DNA of 64,000 bases from Nitrospiraceae bacterium. GTDB taxonomy: Bacteria; Nitrospirota; Nitrospiria; Nitrospirales; Nitrospiraceae. Positions within the stretch are counted from its first letter, which is position 1. Every line of letters starts with the position of its first letter. The translations under genes were made by a program, and so were the position numbers. Positions 52,791 to 61,502 of this stretch are shown in pieces. The notes beneath the pieces were generated by a model. It searched no databases, was not told the DNA's origin, and saw only the letters and a program-made list of their open reading frames with translations. The stretch covers positions 40,342-104,341 of the forward strand of contig SHZW01000005.1 of assembly GCA_009692155.1 (NCBI GenBank), read 5' to 3'.

Positions 52791-54716
52791 ATGGGGGCAT
52801 ACAACATTCAGATTACCCTCCCGGACGGAACCCGCAGGCCCGTCCAGGCCGGCAGCACGGCGGCCGAGGCGCTGGGCGGCAAGTCGCTCAAAAAAGATGT
52901 CCTGGCCGTCAAGGTCAACGGCGTGGCGAGGGATTTGTCCGCCGTATTGACGTCCGATGCCTCGCTGGAACCGGTCACGTTCGATTCTCCTGACGGAAAA
53001 GATGTGTACCGGCACACCAGCACCCATATCATGGCCCAGGCCGTGAAGGAGTTGTTTCCATCGGCCCAACTGACGATCGGCCCGGCAATCGACGAGGGGT
53101 TTTACTACGACTTTGCGTTCGATCGTCCGTTTACGCCGGACGATTTGGAAAAGATCGAGGCCCGCGCGCTCGAGATCATCAAGCGCGACCTGCCGATCGC
53201 GCGGATGGAAATGCCGCGCGCCGAAGCGGTCCGGCTCAGCAAGGAACGGGGCGAGGACTACAAGGCAGAGATCATCGAGACGATGATTCAGGATCCGGTG
53301 ATCTCGCTTTATAAGCAAGGCGAATTTATCGACATCTGCCAAGGGCCGCATCTTCCAAGCACGGGCTACGTCGGGGCATTCAAACTGCTCTCGAGCGCCG
53401 GGGCTTATTGGCGCGGCGACGAACGCAACCCGATGCTGCAACGCATCTACGGCACGTCGTTTCCGACCAAGGACGCCCTCAAGGCGCATCTGGACAAGCT
53501 GGAAGAGATCAAGCGCCGCGATCATCGCAAGCTGGGCAAGGAATTGGATCTCATCAGCATCCAGGACGAGATCGGACCCGGATTGGTCCTCTGGCATCCC
53601 AAGGGCTCGCTGGTGCGGCTGTTGATCGAGAATTTCTGGCGCGAACAGCATCTCAAGGGCGGGTACGAGCTGGTCTACTCGCCGCACGTGGCGCGCCTCG
53701 ATCTGTGGAAGACCAGCGGGCACGTGGACTACTACCGCGACAACATGTTTGCGACCATGAAAGTGGAAAACAACGAGTATCAGCTCAAGCCGATGAACTG
53801 TCCCTTCCACATCATGATCTATAAGTCCCATCTGCGCAGTTATCGCGATCTGCCCATCCGGTATGGCGAGCTCGGCACGGTGTATCGCTATGAACGCACG
53901 GGCGTGCTGCACGGGCTCCTGCGCGTGCGCGGGTTCACCCAGGACGATGCGCATCTGTTCTGCCGGCCGGATCAGATCGAACCCGAAGTGAGCCGTGTCC
54001 TGGACTTTACGTTCTTTATGCTTCGGACGTTCGGATTCTCGGAGTTCGAGGTCTACTTGTCGACGAAGCCGGAGAAATCCGTTGGCTCAGCCGAGAACTG
54101 GACGCAGGCCACCAGCTCGCTGGAAGCGGCGCTCAAGAGCCGCGGCGTCGCCTATCAGGTCGATCCCGGGGAAGGCGTCTTCTACGGGCCCAAAATTGAC
54201 ATCAAGATTAAGGACGTGCTCGGGCGGTCGTGGCAGTGTTCGACCGTCCAGGTGGACTTCAACAATCCGGAACGGTTCGATCTGGCCTACACCGGCGAGG
54301 ACGGCAAGGCCCACCGGCCGATCATGATTCACCGGGCGCTGATGGGCTCCATCGAACGGTTTTTCGGGATTCTCATCGAGCACTATGCAGGGGCCTTCCC
54401 CACGTGGCTGGCGCCGGTGCAGGCGATCGTGCTGTCCATTACCGACAAACAGCAGGCGTACGCCGAAACGGTGGCGGCGCAGTTGCGCACGGCCGGCTTT
54501 CGCGCCGAGGCCGACTTGCGGAATGAAAAAATTGGGTTCAAAATCAGAGAGGCTGAGAAGGCCAAGATCCCGTTCATGCTGGTGGTGGGGGATCGTGAAC
54601 TGCAGGGCGGCACCGTATCGGTGCGTGGACGCAGCAAGGCGGACTTGGGTAGTATGCCGGTGCCGGCCATTATGGAGTTGCTGAGGAAGGACACCGTGCA
54701 AGCGGTGTTGGCGTAA
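52791..54716 (+). CDS. thrS: Threonyl-tRNA synthetase
   Basis: A 641-residue class II synthetase. It has the TGS domain (residues 1-62), the editing domain with HTSTHIMAQAVKELFP, the catalytic core with zinc ligands in MNCPFH, motif 2 RYERTGVLHGLLRVRGF, motif 3 GSIERFFGIL and a C-terminal anticodon-binding domain. The ATG at 52791 follows GGAAGGATA; the frame's earlier start has no good site. It begins the thrS-infC-rpmI-rplT cluster. Confidence 0.95.
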   Translation: MGAYNIQITLPDGTRRPVQAGSTAAEALGGKSLKKDVLAVKVNGVARDLSAVLTSDASLEPVTFDSPDGKDVYRHTSTHIMAQAVKELFPSAQLTIGPAIDEGFYYDFAFDRPFTPDDLEKIEARALEIIKRDLPIARMEMPRAEAVRLSKERGEDYKAEIIETMIQDPVISLYKQGEFIDICQGPHLPSTGYVGAFKLLSSAGAYWRGDERNPMLQRIYGTSFPTKDALKAHLDKLEEIKRRDHRKLGKELDLISIQDEIGPGLVLWHPKGSLVRLLIENFWREQHLKGGYELVYSPHVARLDLWKTSGHVDYYRDNMFATMKVENNEYQLKPMNCPFHIMIYKSHLRSYRDLPIRYGELGTVYRYERTGVLHGLLRVRGFTQDDAHLFCRPDQIEPEVSRVLDFTFFMLRTFGFSEFEVYLSTKPEKSVGSAENWTQATSSLEAALKSRGVAYQVDPGEGVFYGPKIDIKIKDVLGRSWQCSTVQVDFNNPERFDLAYTGEDGKAHRPIMIHRALMGSIERFFGILIEHYAGAFPTWLAPVQAIVLSITDKQQAYAETVAAQLRTAGFRAEADLRNEKIGFKIREAEKAKIPFMLVVGDRELQGGTVSVRGRSKADLGSMPVPAIMELLRKDTVQAVLA

Positions 54717-54765
54717 CCCGGGTTCCAGCATCCGGGTTCATTAACCTGTTACCAAGAGGTGTCGT

Positions 54766-55269
54766 ATCGTTAAATTGAGAGTGAACCGGGAAATCCGGAT
54801 TCCGCAGATCCGTGTCATCGGAGCGGAGGGCGAGCAGTTGGGCGTCATGCCGACACCGGATGCCCTCAAAAAGGCTCAGGAATCCGGCTACGACCTGGTG
54901 GAAGTGGCGCCGACCTCGCAACCGCCCGTTTGCCGGATCATGGATTACGGCAAATACAAGTTCGAGTTGCAGAAGAAGGATCATCAGAGCCGCCGGCACC
55001 AAAAATCCACGCAGGTCAAGGAAATCAAACTGCGGCCGAGGACGGACAAGCACGATTTGGAGATCAAAATTCGGCAGATCAAGGGATTTCTGGCCGATGG
55101 TAACAAGACGAAGGTCGTCCTGACCTTCCGAGGGCGCGAGATGGCGAATCAGGAGATGGGACGATCGGTCATGAGCAACGTGATTGCGGAGCTGACACCG
55201 GTGGGAACCATCGAGTATGCGCCCCGCATGGAAGGCCGGAGCCTGATCATGGTGGTGGCTCCCAAATAG
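54766..55269 (+). CDS. infC: Translation initiation factor IF-3 (apparent ATC start)
   Basis: A 167-residue IF-3 with the N-domain (LRVNREIRIPQIRVI, EGEQLGVMPTPDAL), linker and C-domain (KEIKLRPRTDKHDLEIKI, EYAPRMEGRSL). No ATG lies near the expected N-terminus. An AAGAGGTG site at 54754-54761 is best spaced to ATC at 54766, and IF-3 genes commonly use such rare codons because IF-3 itself discriminates against them (autoregulation). A TTG at 54775 is the alternative. It lies 49 bases after thrS and ends in TAG. Confidence 0.9.
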   Translation: MVKLRVNREIRIPQIRVIGAEGEQLGVMPTPDALKKAQESGYDLVEVAPTSQPPVCRIMDYGKYKFELQKKDHQSRRHQKSTQVKEIKLRPRTDKHDLEIKIRQIKGFLADGNKTKVVLTFRGREMANQEMGRSVMSNVIAELTPVGTIEYAPRMEGRSLIMVVAPK

Positions 55270-55297
55270 TTGAAGCAGGCAAGAAAGGACGAAGGCA

Positions 55298-55498
55298 ATG
55301 CCAAAAATAAAGTCTCACAGCGGAGTGAAGAAGCGGTTTCAGCGCACGGGCAGTGGAAAGATCGTGCGGCACAAGGCCGGCCGACGGCATCTGTTGAACG
55401 GCAAAACCAGCAACCGGAAGCGGCGGCTGTCGGGCAACGTCCTTGTCGATTCGACGATGACCATGCCGATCAAGCGGCTCATGCCGTACAGTTCGTAA
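55298..55498 (+). CDS. rpmI: 50S ribosomal protein L35
   Basis: A 66-residue, very basic protein ([20 protein letters not shown], ending IKRLMPYSS), normal for L35. It is 28 bases after infC and followed by rplT, the conserved order of the IF3-L35-L20 operon. Confidence 0.95.
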   Translation: MPKIKSHSGVKKRFQRTGSGKIVRHKAGRRHLLNGKTSNRKRRLSGNVLVDSTMTMPIKRLMPYSS

Positions 55499-55514
55499 GG
55501 AGTGAAACAATAAG

Positions 55515-55562
55515 GGACTGAGCGAAGAGGGCCGAGTTACTGATCGGAAGAAACCTCAGTCC
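55515..55562 (+). other. Helix-forming leader between rpmI and rplT
   Basis: GGACTGAG (55515-55522) pairs perfectly with CTCAGTCC (55555-55562), closing a 32-base loop 38 bases before rplT. L20 represses its operon by binding such leader RNA in other bacteria; that role here is a guess. Confidence 0.35.
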
Positions 55563-55600
55563 TCGACACTAACTGAAAGCGACGAAGGAGCTACGAAGAT

Positions 55601-55951
55601 ATGCCACGCGCAAAAGGCGGTTATAAAACCAGGCGTCGACGGAAGAAACGGCTTAAACTGGCGAAAGGCCAGTTTGGCGCCAAGAGCAAGTTGTTTCGGA
55701 CCGCGACCGAGTCGGTGGACAAAGGCCAGGCCTATGCCTATACCGGTCGGAAGCACCGCAAGCGGGATTTCCGCAGCCTCTGGGTAGCGCGGATCAATGC
55801 GGCTGTACGAGCACACGGCTTGACGTATAGCCGGTTCATCAATGCGCTCAAGAAAGCCCATGTGATGCTGGATCGGAAAGTGCTTTCCGAGATGGCGATT
55901 CACGATCCGAATGGGTTCGAGAAGCTGGCTGCGATGGCGAAAGGGGCATAG
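55601..55951 (+). CDS. rplT: 50S ribosomal protein L20
   Basis: A 116-residue basic protein with the disordered N-terminal tail [20 protein letters not shown] (residues Arg/Lys-rich) and the globular part ([33 protein letters not shown]). Typical length. It is the last gene of the plus-strand cluster; bacterial-type pheST, often next, is absent and replaced by convergent genes. Confidence 0.95.
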   Translation: MPRAKGGYKTRRRRKKRLKLAKGQFGAKSKLFRTATESVDKGQAYAYTGRKHRKRDFRSLWVARINAAVRAHGLTYSRFINALKKAHVMLDRKVLSEMAIHDPNGFEKLAAMAKGA

Positions 55952-56030
55952 GCGCGAGGCTAGAGGCGTGGGGCTATGGGGAAGCCAGCGAGTTCGTTAT
56001 TGCCCATGCCTAAGCCTCGAGCCCCGTGCC
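55952..56030. repeat. Iterated-word palindrome after rplT (GAGGC/GCCTC words)
   Basis: The left half has GCGAGGCTAGAGGCGTGGGG-type words and the right half TAAGCCTCGAGCCCCGTGCC, largely its complement. An imperfect long hairpin spans most of the rplT-pheT gap. Confidence 0.5.
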
Positions 56031-56056
56031 TGAACGCTCCTTCTTAGGAGCGTTCA
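56031..56056. terminator. Hairpin between convergent rplT and pheT
   Basis: Perfect 11-bp arms (56031-56041 and 56046-56056) with a 4-base loop. The right arm overlaps the last codons and stop of pheT. Only short T-runs flank it, so it may act as a structural barrier more than a classical terminator. Confidence 0.55.
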
Positions 56057-57744
56057 GCCAGCGGGTCCACTTCCAGCTCGAAGATTACGCTCGGCATTCC
56101 GATTTGCCAGTGCTCCAATACTTCCGGGTGCAGTTCTCCGATCAGTCCGACCGCACGGCCGTTTGAAAGAACCCGTCCGGCCCGGCCCTCCAGAAACGAC
56201 GGGTGCGCCACCGGTTCCAGCGTGTACGGATAGTCCAGATAGAATAACAGCAGGTCCAGGCAGGAGTGAATCTCGGAGAAATTCGCGCCGGCATGGGCGA
56301 TGAGTCCGCCCAGAGCCGTCACCGTCCGCGCTCCCTGCGCGTCGGCCGGATCGGGCACGGCGATTTCACCGATTTCGAACACCCGGTGCGGATAGAACAC
56401 CCGCGTCGAGGCCGATTCGACGCGGAGGAGCGACGGCACGATCCACTGCCGCAGACAGGAGAAACTCTGCGACATGGCATTATCGACCTCGACGAGCCGG
56501 CTCCATGCGGTGTTGCCCAGACGCATGCGGTCACAGAGATCCTGCCGGGACGTCAGGATATTGGAGATGATTTCCTGGAAGCCCAGCCCGATCATTAAAT
56601 CTCTGATCCGGTCCGACACCTGTTCCACCCGCGACAGGCCGCCCACCGTAAATTGGGACGGCATGATCGGCGTAAACTGGCCGTACCCACAGCTGATCGC
56701 CACATCCTCGACCACGTCCACGGCATGCATCAGATCATTCCGGTACGGCGGTAGCTTGACGATGACCGTTTCGCGGGACGGCTTGACGCGGTAACCGTAG
56801 GCCGTCAAGGCACGGGCGATGGGCGTGGCGCCGAACGATTTCCCCAGCGCAGCCTCGATGGTTTTCACGGGAATCGGCCGGGCCTTCGCAAAGTCCAGCG
56901 GCGTACGCACGGTTTTCCCCAGCGTCGTGGCCGAGGGATAGACGACTTCAACCGGTTCGATGGCAGCCCCGCGATCCGCGAGGTTGGCGGCCAGGATGTT
57001 GAGCGTGAGGATGACCATCAACAGGTCGGTCCCGGTCACCTCGACAAACAGCTCGGCGTCGCCGGCCCGGACTTCGCCGATCTCACGGCTGTTGATCACC
57101 GGAGGCAGCGACAGTACCTGGCCTTCCGCATCACGCAACAGCGGGACGCGGTCGTGACCGGCCAGAATCGGCCCGTACTCCACGCCTTTCGGGTGAACGG
57201 AGAGGATCTCGCGCAGCGACATCGGTTCGTCGAATCCCAGCGGCGTGAACCGGGCTTCATCCGGCTTCACGAGTGTGTAGGTCACCGGGAACACGATGCC
57301 GGGAAGCCGGTAGAGTCCGATCGATACGGTGCGGCGCTTGCGCCCGAAGATGTCGGCCAGCTTCTCCTGCATTTGGATCAACTGGGTGAGGCCCTCACCG
57401 GTAACGCGGTAGCCGACGGCGGTGCAGGCGGCGACGTACGGACGAATCGGCTCCAGGCCGGGCGAGACCATCACGCGCTTTGTCGGACGCTTCGCCTTGA
57501 AGAAGGGATAGGCCGGGGCCTTGCCGGCCAGCGCGATCCGGATCTGGCGCGCGATGCCTTCGCATGACCAGAGGTCCGGTCGATTACTGTCCTGGAGTTC
57601 GATCCGCAGTTCGCCGGTGGCATGGTCGTGGTCTTTCAACTCGCCCTTGACCAGCGGCAGCCAGGCTTCAACCCGCTCGGCGGTGATCGTCCCCTGCCCG
57701 AGGAGCTGCGAAAAATCTTTCAGATTGATTGAAATCGTCGGCAT
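56044..57744 (-). CDS. pheT: Phenylalanyl-tRNA synthetase beta subunit, archaeal/eukaryotic type
   Basis: A 566-residue beta subunit. Bacterial PheT is about 800 residues, with an EMAP tRNA-binding domain and an FDX-ACB domain; both are missing here. It starts MPTISINLKDFSQLLG, has a B3/4 editing domain (about 100-280, with SVHPKGVEYGPILAG), a B5 DNA-binding-like domain (about 290-360) and a catalytic-like core (DVVEDVAISCGYGQF, FYPHRVFEIGEI). This is the archaeal/eukaryotic cytosolic layout. It lies 79 bases downstream of pheS and convergent to rplT. Confidence 0.88.
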   Translation of the reverse strand: MPTISINLKDFSQLLGQGTITAERVEAWLPLVKGELKDHDHATGELRIELQDSNRPDLWSCEGIARQIRIALAGKAPAYPFFKAKRPTKRVMVSPGLEPIRPYVAACTAVGYRVTGEGLTQLIQMQEKLADIFGRKRRTVSIGLYRLPGIVFPVTYTLVKPDEARFTPLGFDEPMSLREILSVHPKGVEYGPILAGHDRVPLLRDAEGQVLSLPPVINSREIGEVRAGDAELFVEVTGTDLLMVILTLNILAANLADRGAAIEPVEVVYPSATTLGKTVRTPLDFAKARPIPVKTIEAALGKSFGATPIARALTAYGYRVKPSRETVIVKLPPYRNDLMHAVDVVEDVAISCGYGQFTPIMPSQFTVGGLSRVEQVSDRIRDLMIGLGFQEIISNILTSRQDLCDRMRLGNTAWSRLVEVDNAMSQSFSCLRQWIVPSLLRVESASTRVFYPHRVFEIGEIAVPDPADAQGARTVTALGGLIAHAGANFSEIHSCLDLLLFYLDYPYTLEPVAHPSFLEGRAGRVLSNGRAVGLIGELHPEVLEHWQIGMPSVIFELEVDPLAERS

Positions 57745-57764
57745 ATTCTTCTGCGACGGTTTGT

Positions 57765-57822
57765 TTCGTTTTTCTGGTTTGTTTGGTTCTAACCAGATGA
57801 ACCAGACAAACCAGACGAACCT
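57765..57822. repeat. Iterated-word palindrome between pheS and pheT (GTTTG/CAAAC words)
   Basis: The left half carries GTTTGTTTCG and CTGGTTTGTTTGGTT, the right half AACCAG repeated with AACCAGACAAACCAG. The two halves pair well. It fills the gap without a U-run in either transcript. Confidence 0.55.
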
Positions 57823-57823
57823 T

Positions 57824-59395
57824 CTAGAACTTTCCTCTGGTTGTGCGGACCATGTCCAAGTCGCTGGAAAACAGATCGCGGATGTCGTGGATGCCCAGCG
57901 CGACCATGGCCATGCGGTCCAATCCCAGCCCCCAGGCGATGACCGGAACGTCCACGCCGAGCGGCAGGGTCACCTCAGGGCGGAACAGGCCGGCTCCGCC
58001 CAACTCCATCCAGCCCAGGCGTGGGTGCTTCACGTGCAGCTCCACGGACGGTTCGGTGAAGGGAAAGTAGGCGGGCAGAAATTTGATTTCCTTCGCCTGG
58101 GCGACCTCGCGCGCGAAGAGTTCAAGCAGCCCCAGCAGGGTCCTGAAATTGATGTCCTGGCCCAGCACGATGCCTTCAACCTGGAAGAAATCCGTCGCGT
58201 GTGTGGCATCCACCTGGTCGTAGCGGAAACAGCGCGCGATGGAGAAATACTTGCCCGGGACGTTCGGCCCCGACGCCAGCGTGCGGGCCGATACGGCGGT
58301 GCCCTGGCTTCTCAGGACCAGGCGCCGCGCCCGCTCTTCGTTGAAGTCGTAGCCCCACCCGGTGGAGCCGGTGTCGCCTCCGTCACGATGCGCCGCCGCG
58401 ACACGGGAGAAGAACGGTTCGGCAATCGCCGATGCGTGCGTCGGCTCCTTGACAAAATAGACGTCATGGATGTCCCGCGCCGGATGGAACTGCGGCATAT
58501 ACAGGGCATCCATATTCCAGAACTCGGTCTCGATCAGCGACCCGCGCATTTCCTGGAACCCCATGCTGACCAGCTTGGTTTTCACGCGATCGAGGAATTC
58601 CCGGTACGGATGGCGTTTGCCGGACGCGATGCGTGGCGCCCGCAGACTGATGGTGTACTTGCGGAAGCGCTTGGTGCGCCAGCTGCCGTCCTTCAGCAAC
58701 TCCGGGGACAGCTGCGACACCTCGTCAGCCACACCCTGCTGGACGAGCGTGTCTGCGGCGCTCTGGCCGTCCGGTGTCAGGGCAAAGGCCCGCTCGACGT
58801 GATCGTCGATGCGGAACGGCTCGTTGGCGTTCCCCCGTTTGACCGCATGCTGTTCGATGACGCGGCGCATCGGTTCCGGGAACGCGTGCAGATCCCGCGG
58901 CGTGCTGTGGAGTTGCTTGAGCAGTTCGCGAAGCGCTTCAGTCGTAGGGCTCGCTCCCCCTGTGGATTCGACGTGTCCGCCGGCCACGATCCTGATCGCG
59001 CCTTCCTTCTTGAGGCAGCCGACCGCGCCGCTGACCTCGGTCGGTTCGAGCCCCTCCTGGGATTGAATATCCTGGATCGTGAGGCGCTTGCCGGTCTGGC
59101 TGGCCTTGCAGACCGTCGAAAGAATGCGCTCGATCGGCGCATATTTTTCAAAATGCTGGGCGCCGATCTTGGTCAATGACACGACGGGAGTTATTTTCTT
59201 CGACGCCACGCTCAGGAGCGATTTGGCCAGCAGCCACTCGACCGCCATGCTGAGTTGGGACGGCTCGAGCGCGGCTGATTGTTCGAGCTGGTTTTCTTTC
59301 ATCGGCCCCCGACCTTGTGCGTCGCGGAGCGCGAGGAGGACTTTGATCTCGAGGGGGTGCAGGCTGCTGATGAGGGAGGAGCTATCCACACTCAC
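57824..59395 (-). CDS. pheS: Phenylalanyl-tRNA synthetase alpha subunit, archaeal/eukaryotic type
   Basis: A 523-residue alpha subunit, far longer than the roughly 340 residues of bacterial PheS. The first 200 residues are winged-helix-like (HPLEIKVLLALRDAQGRGPM, AVEWLLAKSLLSV), as in archaeal and eukaryotic PheS. The class II core has motif 2 FSIARCFRYDQVDATHATDFFQVEG and motif 3 AWGLGLDRMAMVALG. It charges tRNA-Phe with PheT. The ATG overlaps the rpe stop by 4 bases, so it is coupled to the fmt-rsmB-rpe unit. Confidence 0.9.
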   Translation of the reverse strand: MSVDSSSLISSLHPLEIKVLLALRDAQGRGPMKENQLEQSAALEPSQLSMAVEWLLAKSLLSVASKKITPVVSLTKIGAQHFEKYAPIERILSTVCKASQTGKRLTIQDIQSQEGLEPTEVSGAVGCLKKEGAIRIVAGGHVESTGGASPTTEALRELLKQLHSTPRDLHAFPEPMRRVIEQHAVKRGNANEPFRIDDHVERAFALTPDGQSAADTLVQQGVADEVSQLSPELLKDGSWRTKRFRKYTISLRAPRIASGKRHPYREFLDRVKTKLVSMGFQEMRGSLIETEFWNMDALYMPQFHPARDIHDVYFVKEPTHASAIAEPFFSRVAAAHRDGGDTGSTGWGYDFNEERARRLVLRSQGTAVSARTLASGPNVPGKYFSIARCFRYDQVDATHATDFFQVEGIVLGQDINFRTLLGLLELFAREVAQAKEIKFLPAYFPFTEPSVELHVKHPRLGWMELGGAGLFRPEVTLPLGVDVPVIAWGLGLDRMAMVALGIHDIRDLFSSDLDMVRTTRGKF

Positions 59396-60141
59396 CGTCG
59401 CGATGATGCGGCCCCGGAAGTCCGGCCGGTTTTAGGAAGCGATTGTCCGGCTTGCCGCATGGCTGTGATCGTCGCGCCGTAATCCCGGCTGGAGAAGATC
59501 GCCGAGCCGGATACGAGAATATCCGCACCGGCCTGCACGATCTGAGCGGCATTCTCGACCTTGACTCCGCCGTCCACCTCCAGCAGCGCGCGGCTGTGAA
59601 CGCGCTCGATCATCGCCCGCGCCTGCGCAATCTTCTGAAGCGATGAGGGAATGAAGGACTGGCCTCCGAAGCCCGGATTGACGGACATGATCAGCAACAG
59701 ATCCGCATCGGGGAGGATCGCTTCCACGGAGCCGAGCGGCGTCGCCGGATTCAAGGTCACGCCGGCCTTCACCCCGAGCTCCTTGATGGCCTGGACCGTC
59801 CGGTGCAGGTGCGGGCAGGCTTCGACGTGGACCGTCAAATAATCGGCGCCCGCGTCCGCAAATTCACGAATATAGGCGTCGGCGTTCGTGATCATCAGAT
59901 GGACGTCCAGCGGCAGCTTCGTCACCTTGCGGAGCGCTTCGACGATCGGTGGGCCGACCGTCAGGTTGGGCACGAAATGGCCGTCCATCACATCCACGTG
60001 CAGCAGGTCCGCGCCGCCGGCTTCCACGCGCGCCACTTCGTCGGCCAGACGGGCAAAGTCTGCCGACAGGATGGACGGAGCAATACGGATGCCGGGCCGG
60101 ACACCGGGGCGAACGCCGGACTGAGCGGTGGGTTTAGCCAT
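59392..60141 (-). CDS. rpe: Ribulose-phosphate 3-epimerase
   Basis: A 249-residue TIM-barrel enzyme of the pentose phosphate and Calvin pathways. It has IAPSILSADFARL, the metal-binding VDVMDGHFVPN, DVHLMI, VNPGFGGQSF and EVDGGV. The N-terminal extension of about 20 residues (PTAQSGVRPG...) is unusual but short. The ATG at 60139-60141 overlaps the rsmB stop by one base (TGATG). Confidence 0.92.
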   Translation of the reverse strand: MAKPTAQSGVRPGVRPGIRIAPSILSADFARLADEVARVEAGGADLLHVDVMDGHFVPNLTVGPPIVEALRKVTKLPLDVHLMITNADAYIREFADAGADYLTVHVEACPHLHRTVQAIKELGVKAGVTLNPATPLGSVEAILPDADLLLIMSVNPGFGGQSFIPSSLQKIAQARAMIERVHSRALLEVDGGVKVENAAQIVQAGADILVSGSAIFSSRDYGATITAMRQAGQSLPKTGRTSGAASSRR

Positions 60142-61502
60142 CACGATGCCTTTCGAAGCCGGGCCGCAAAGAACACATCCATGGAGTCGTTGTTCCGCAC
60201 AGTAGACAAATCGCCCTGGCTTGTCACAAGCGAGGAGCCTGGTTCAGGCAGCCACGGCGCGACAGACTCGCGACGGAACTCCTTGTGCTCCTTGCAGAAT
60301 TGGTCGATCACTTGTTCGTTTTCTTCCGGTTCACTCGAGCAGGTACTATAGACGAGGACCCCGCCGGGCCGCAAGCGATTGCCAGCCTGTTCGAGCAGCT
60401 GTCGCTGGAGCGCCTGGTGCTGACTGAACGCCTCCGCCTTTTTCCGCCATTTGCCTTCGGGATGACGCCGCAGGACGCCGAGCCCGCTGCAAGGCGCATC
60501 CAGCAGGATGCGGTCGAAGGGACGCTCGCGCAGACTCGGCGGCAGCGGCGATGCGATGTCGGCCGGGATCGTTCGAATGATGCCGATGCCGAGTCGACGG
60601 CAATTATCCTCCAGCAGGCGCAGGCGCGCGGCACTGCTGTCGACGGCGAAAAGTTCCCCATTGTTTTGCATGAGGGCGGCCAGATGCGTGGTTTTCCCAC
60701 CCGGCGCCGCACAGGCATCCAGCACCAATTCGCCCGGCTGCGGATCCACGATCGGCGCGACGAGTTGGGCGGCTTCGTCCTCGACGTAGAAGGCCCCGTC
60801 ACGGAACAGCGGCAACTCCGCGACGGACCCGCATTTATCCAGGACGAGTCCAACAGGACTGATCTTCGTCGGTCTGACCGCATATCCGAGCTTCGTGAAC
60901 CGGGCGGCGAGTGCGTCTCGAGTGGTGCGTAGCGTGTTGACGCGGATCGTCAGGGGAGGAACGACGGTCGTAGCCCGGCAGAGGGTTTCCGCATCCTGGA
61001 TGCCGAATCGTGCAAGCCACCGTTCGGTCAGCCACGCAGGACAGGCATGCCGGACCGACAAGGCTCGCACGGGATCGGTTTCGCGATCGGGCCACGGCGG
61101 AGCAGGCGTGCGGGTCAAGGCCCGCAGGACGGCATTCACGAATCCTGGCCAGTGCGCCGATGCGCCGCCGGTTTTCATCAGCGCCACGGATTCATTGACG
61201 GCTGCAGACGGGGGAATCTTGTCCAGGTGGAGCAATTGGTAGGCGCCGAGGCGCAGCGCCATGCGGACGCGTGCCGGCAACTTGGCCACGGACTTCGTCG
61301 CGACCTGGTCCAGCCGCCAGTCGAGCGTGCTCTGATGGCGGAGGATGCCGTAGACCAATTCAAGCGCCAGGGCCCGATCACGACTATCGAGTGCGCTCCG
61401 GTTTATATAATGATCCAAGGCGTCGTCGGCGAACGTCTGAGTTCGTTCGACGGATAACAGGGCGTCCAGCGCGACGGCTCTCGCCCCAGGCAATGGTTTC
61501 AT
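60141..61502 (-). CDS. rsmB: 16S rRNA (cytosine-967-C5)-methyltransferase RsmB
   Basis: A 453-residue enzyme. An N-terminal NusB-like domain (residues 1-140: ALDALLSVERT, ALELVYGILRHQ) is fused to the Nol1/Nop2/Sun methyltransferase core with LDACAAPGGKTTHL, LLDAPCSGLGVLRRHP (catalytic Cys) and YSTCSSEPEENE (second Cys). The true start is the ATG at 61500-61502, overlapping the fmt stop (ATGA). A much longer open frame continuing to 62228 lies inside fmt and is a shadow. Confidence 0.93.
   Translation of the reverse strand: MKPLPGARAVALDALLSVERTQTFADDALDHYINRSALDSRDRALALELVYGILRHQSTLDWRLDQVATKSVAKLPARVRMALRLGAYQLLHLDKIPPSAAVNESVALMKTGGASAHWPGFVNAVLRALTRTPAPPWPDRETDPVRALSVRHACPAWLTERWLARFGIQDAETLCRATTVVPPLTIRVNTLRTTRDALAARFTKLGYAVRPTKISPVGLVLDKCGSVAELPLFRDGAFYVEDEAAQLVAPIVDPQPGELVLDACAAPGGKTTHLAALMQNNGELFAVDSSAARLRLLEDNCRRLGIGIIRTIPADIASPLPPSLRERPFDRILLDAPCSGLGVLRRHPEGKWRKKAEAFSQHQALQRQLLEQAGNRLRPGGVLVYSTCSSEPEENEQVIDQFCKEHKEFRRESVAPWLPEPGSSLVTSQGDLSTVRNNDSMDVFFAARLRKAS

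Noticed and set aside
52654..52791. T-box or riboswitch ahead of thrS
   Set aside because: The leader is a complete tRNA-Val followed by a short intrinsic terminator. There is no T-box sequence and no room for specifier and antiterminator stems.
52707..53954. 415-codon open frame on the minus strand
   Set aside because: It is antisense to thrS and overlaps the tRNA-Val end; no domain and no ribosome site.
57521..59179. 552-codon open frame on the plus strand
   Set aside because: It is antisense to pheS and the start of pheT, which have full class II synthetase motifs; the frame encodes no recognisable protein.
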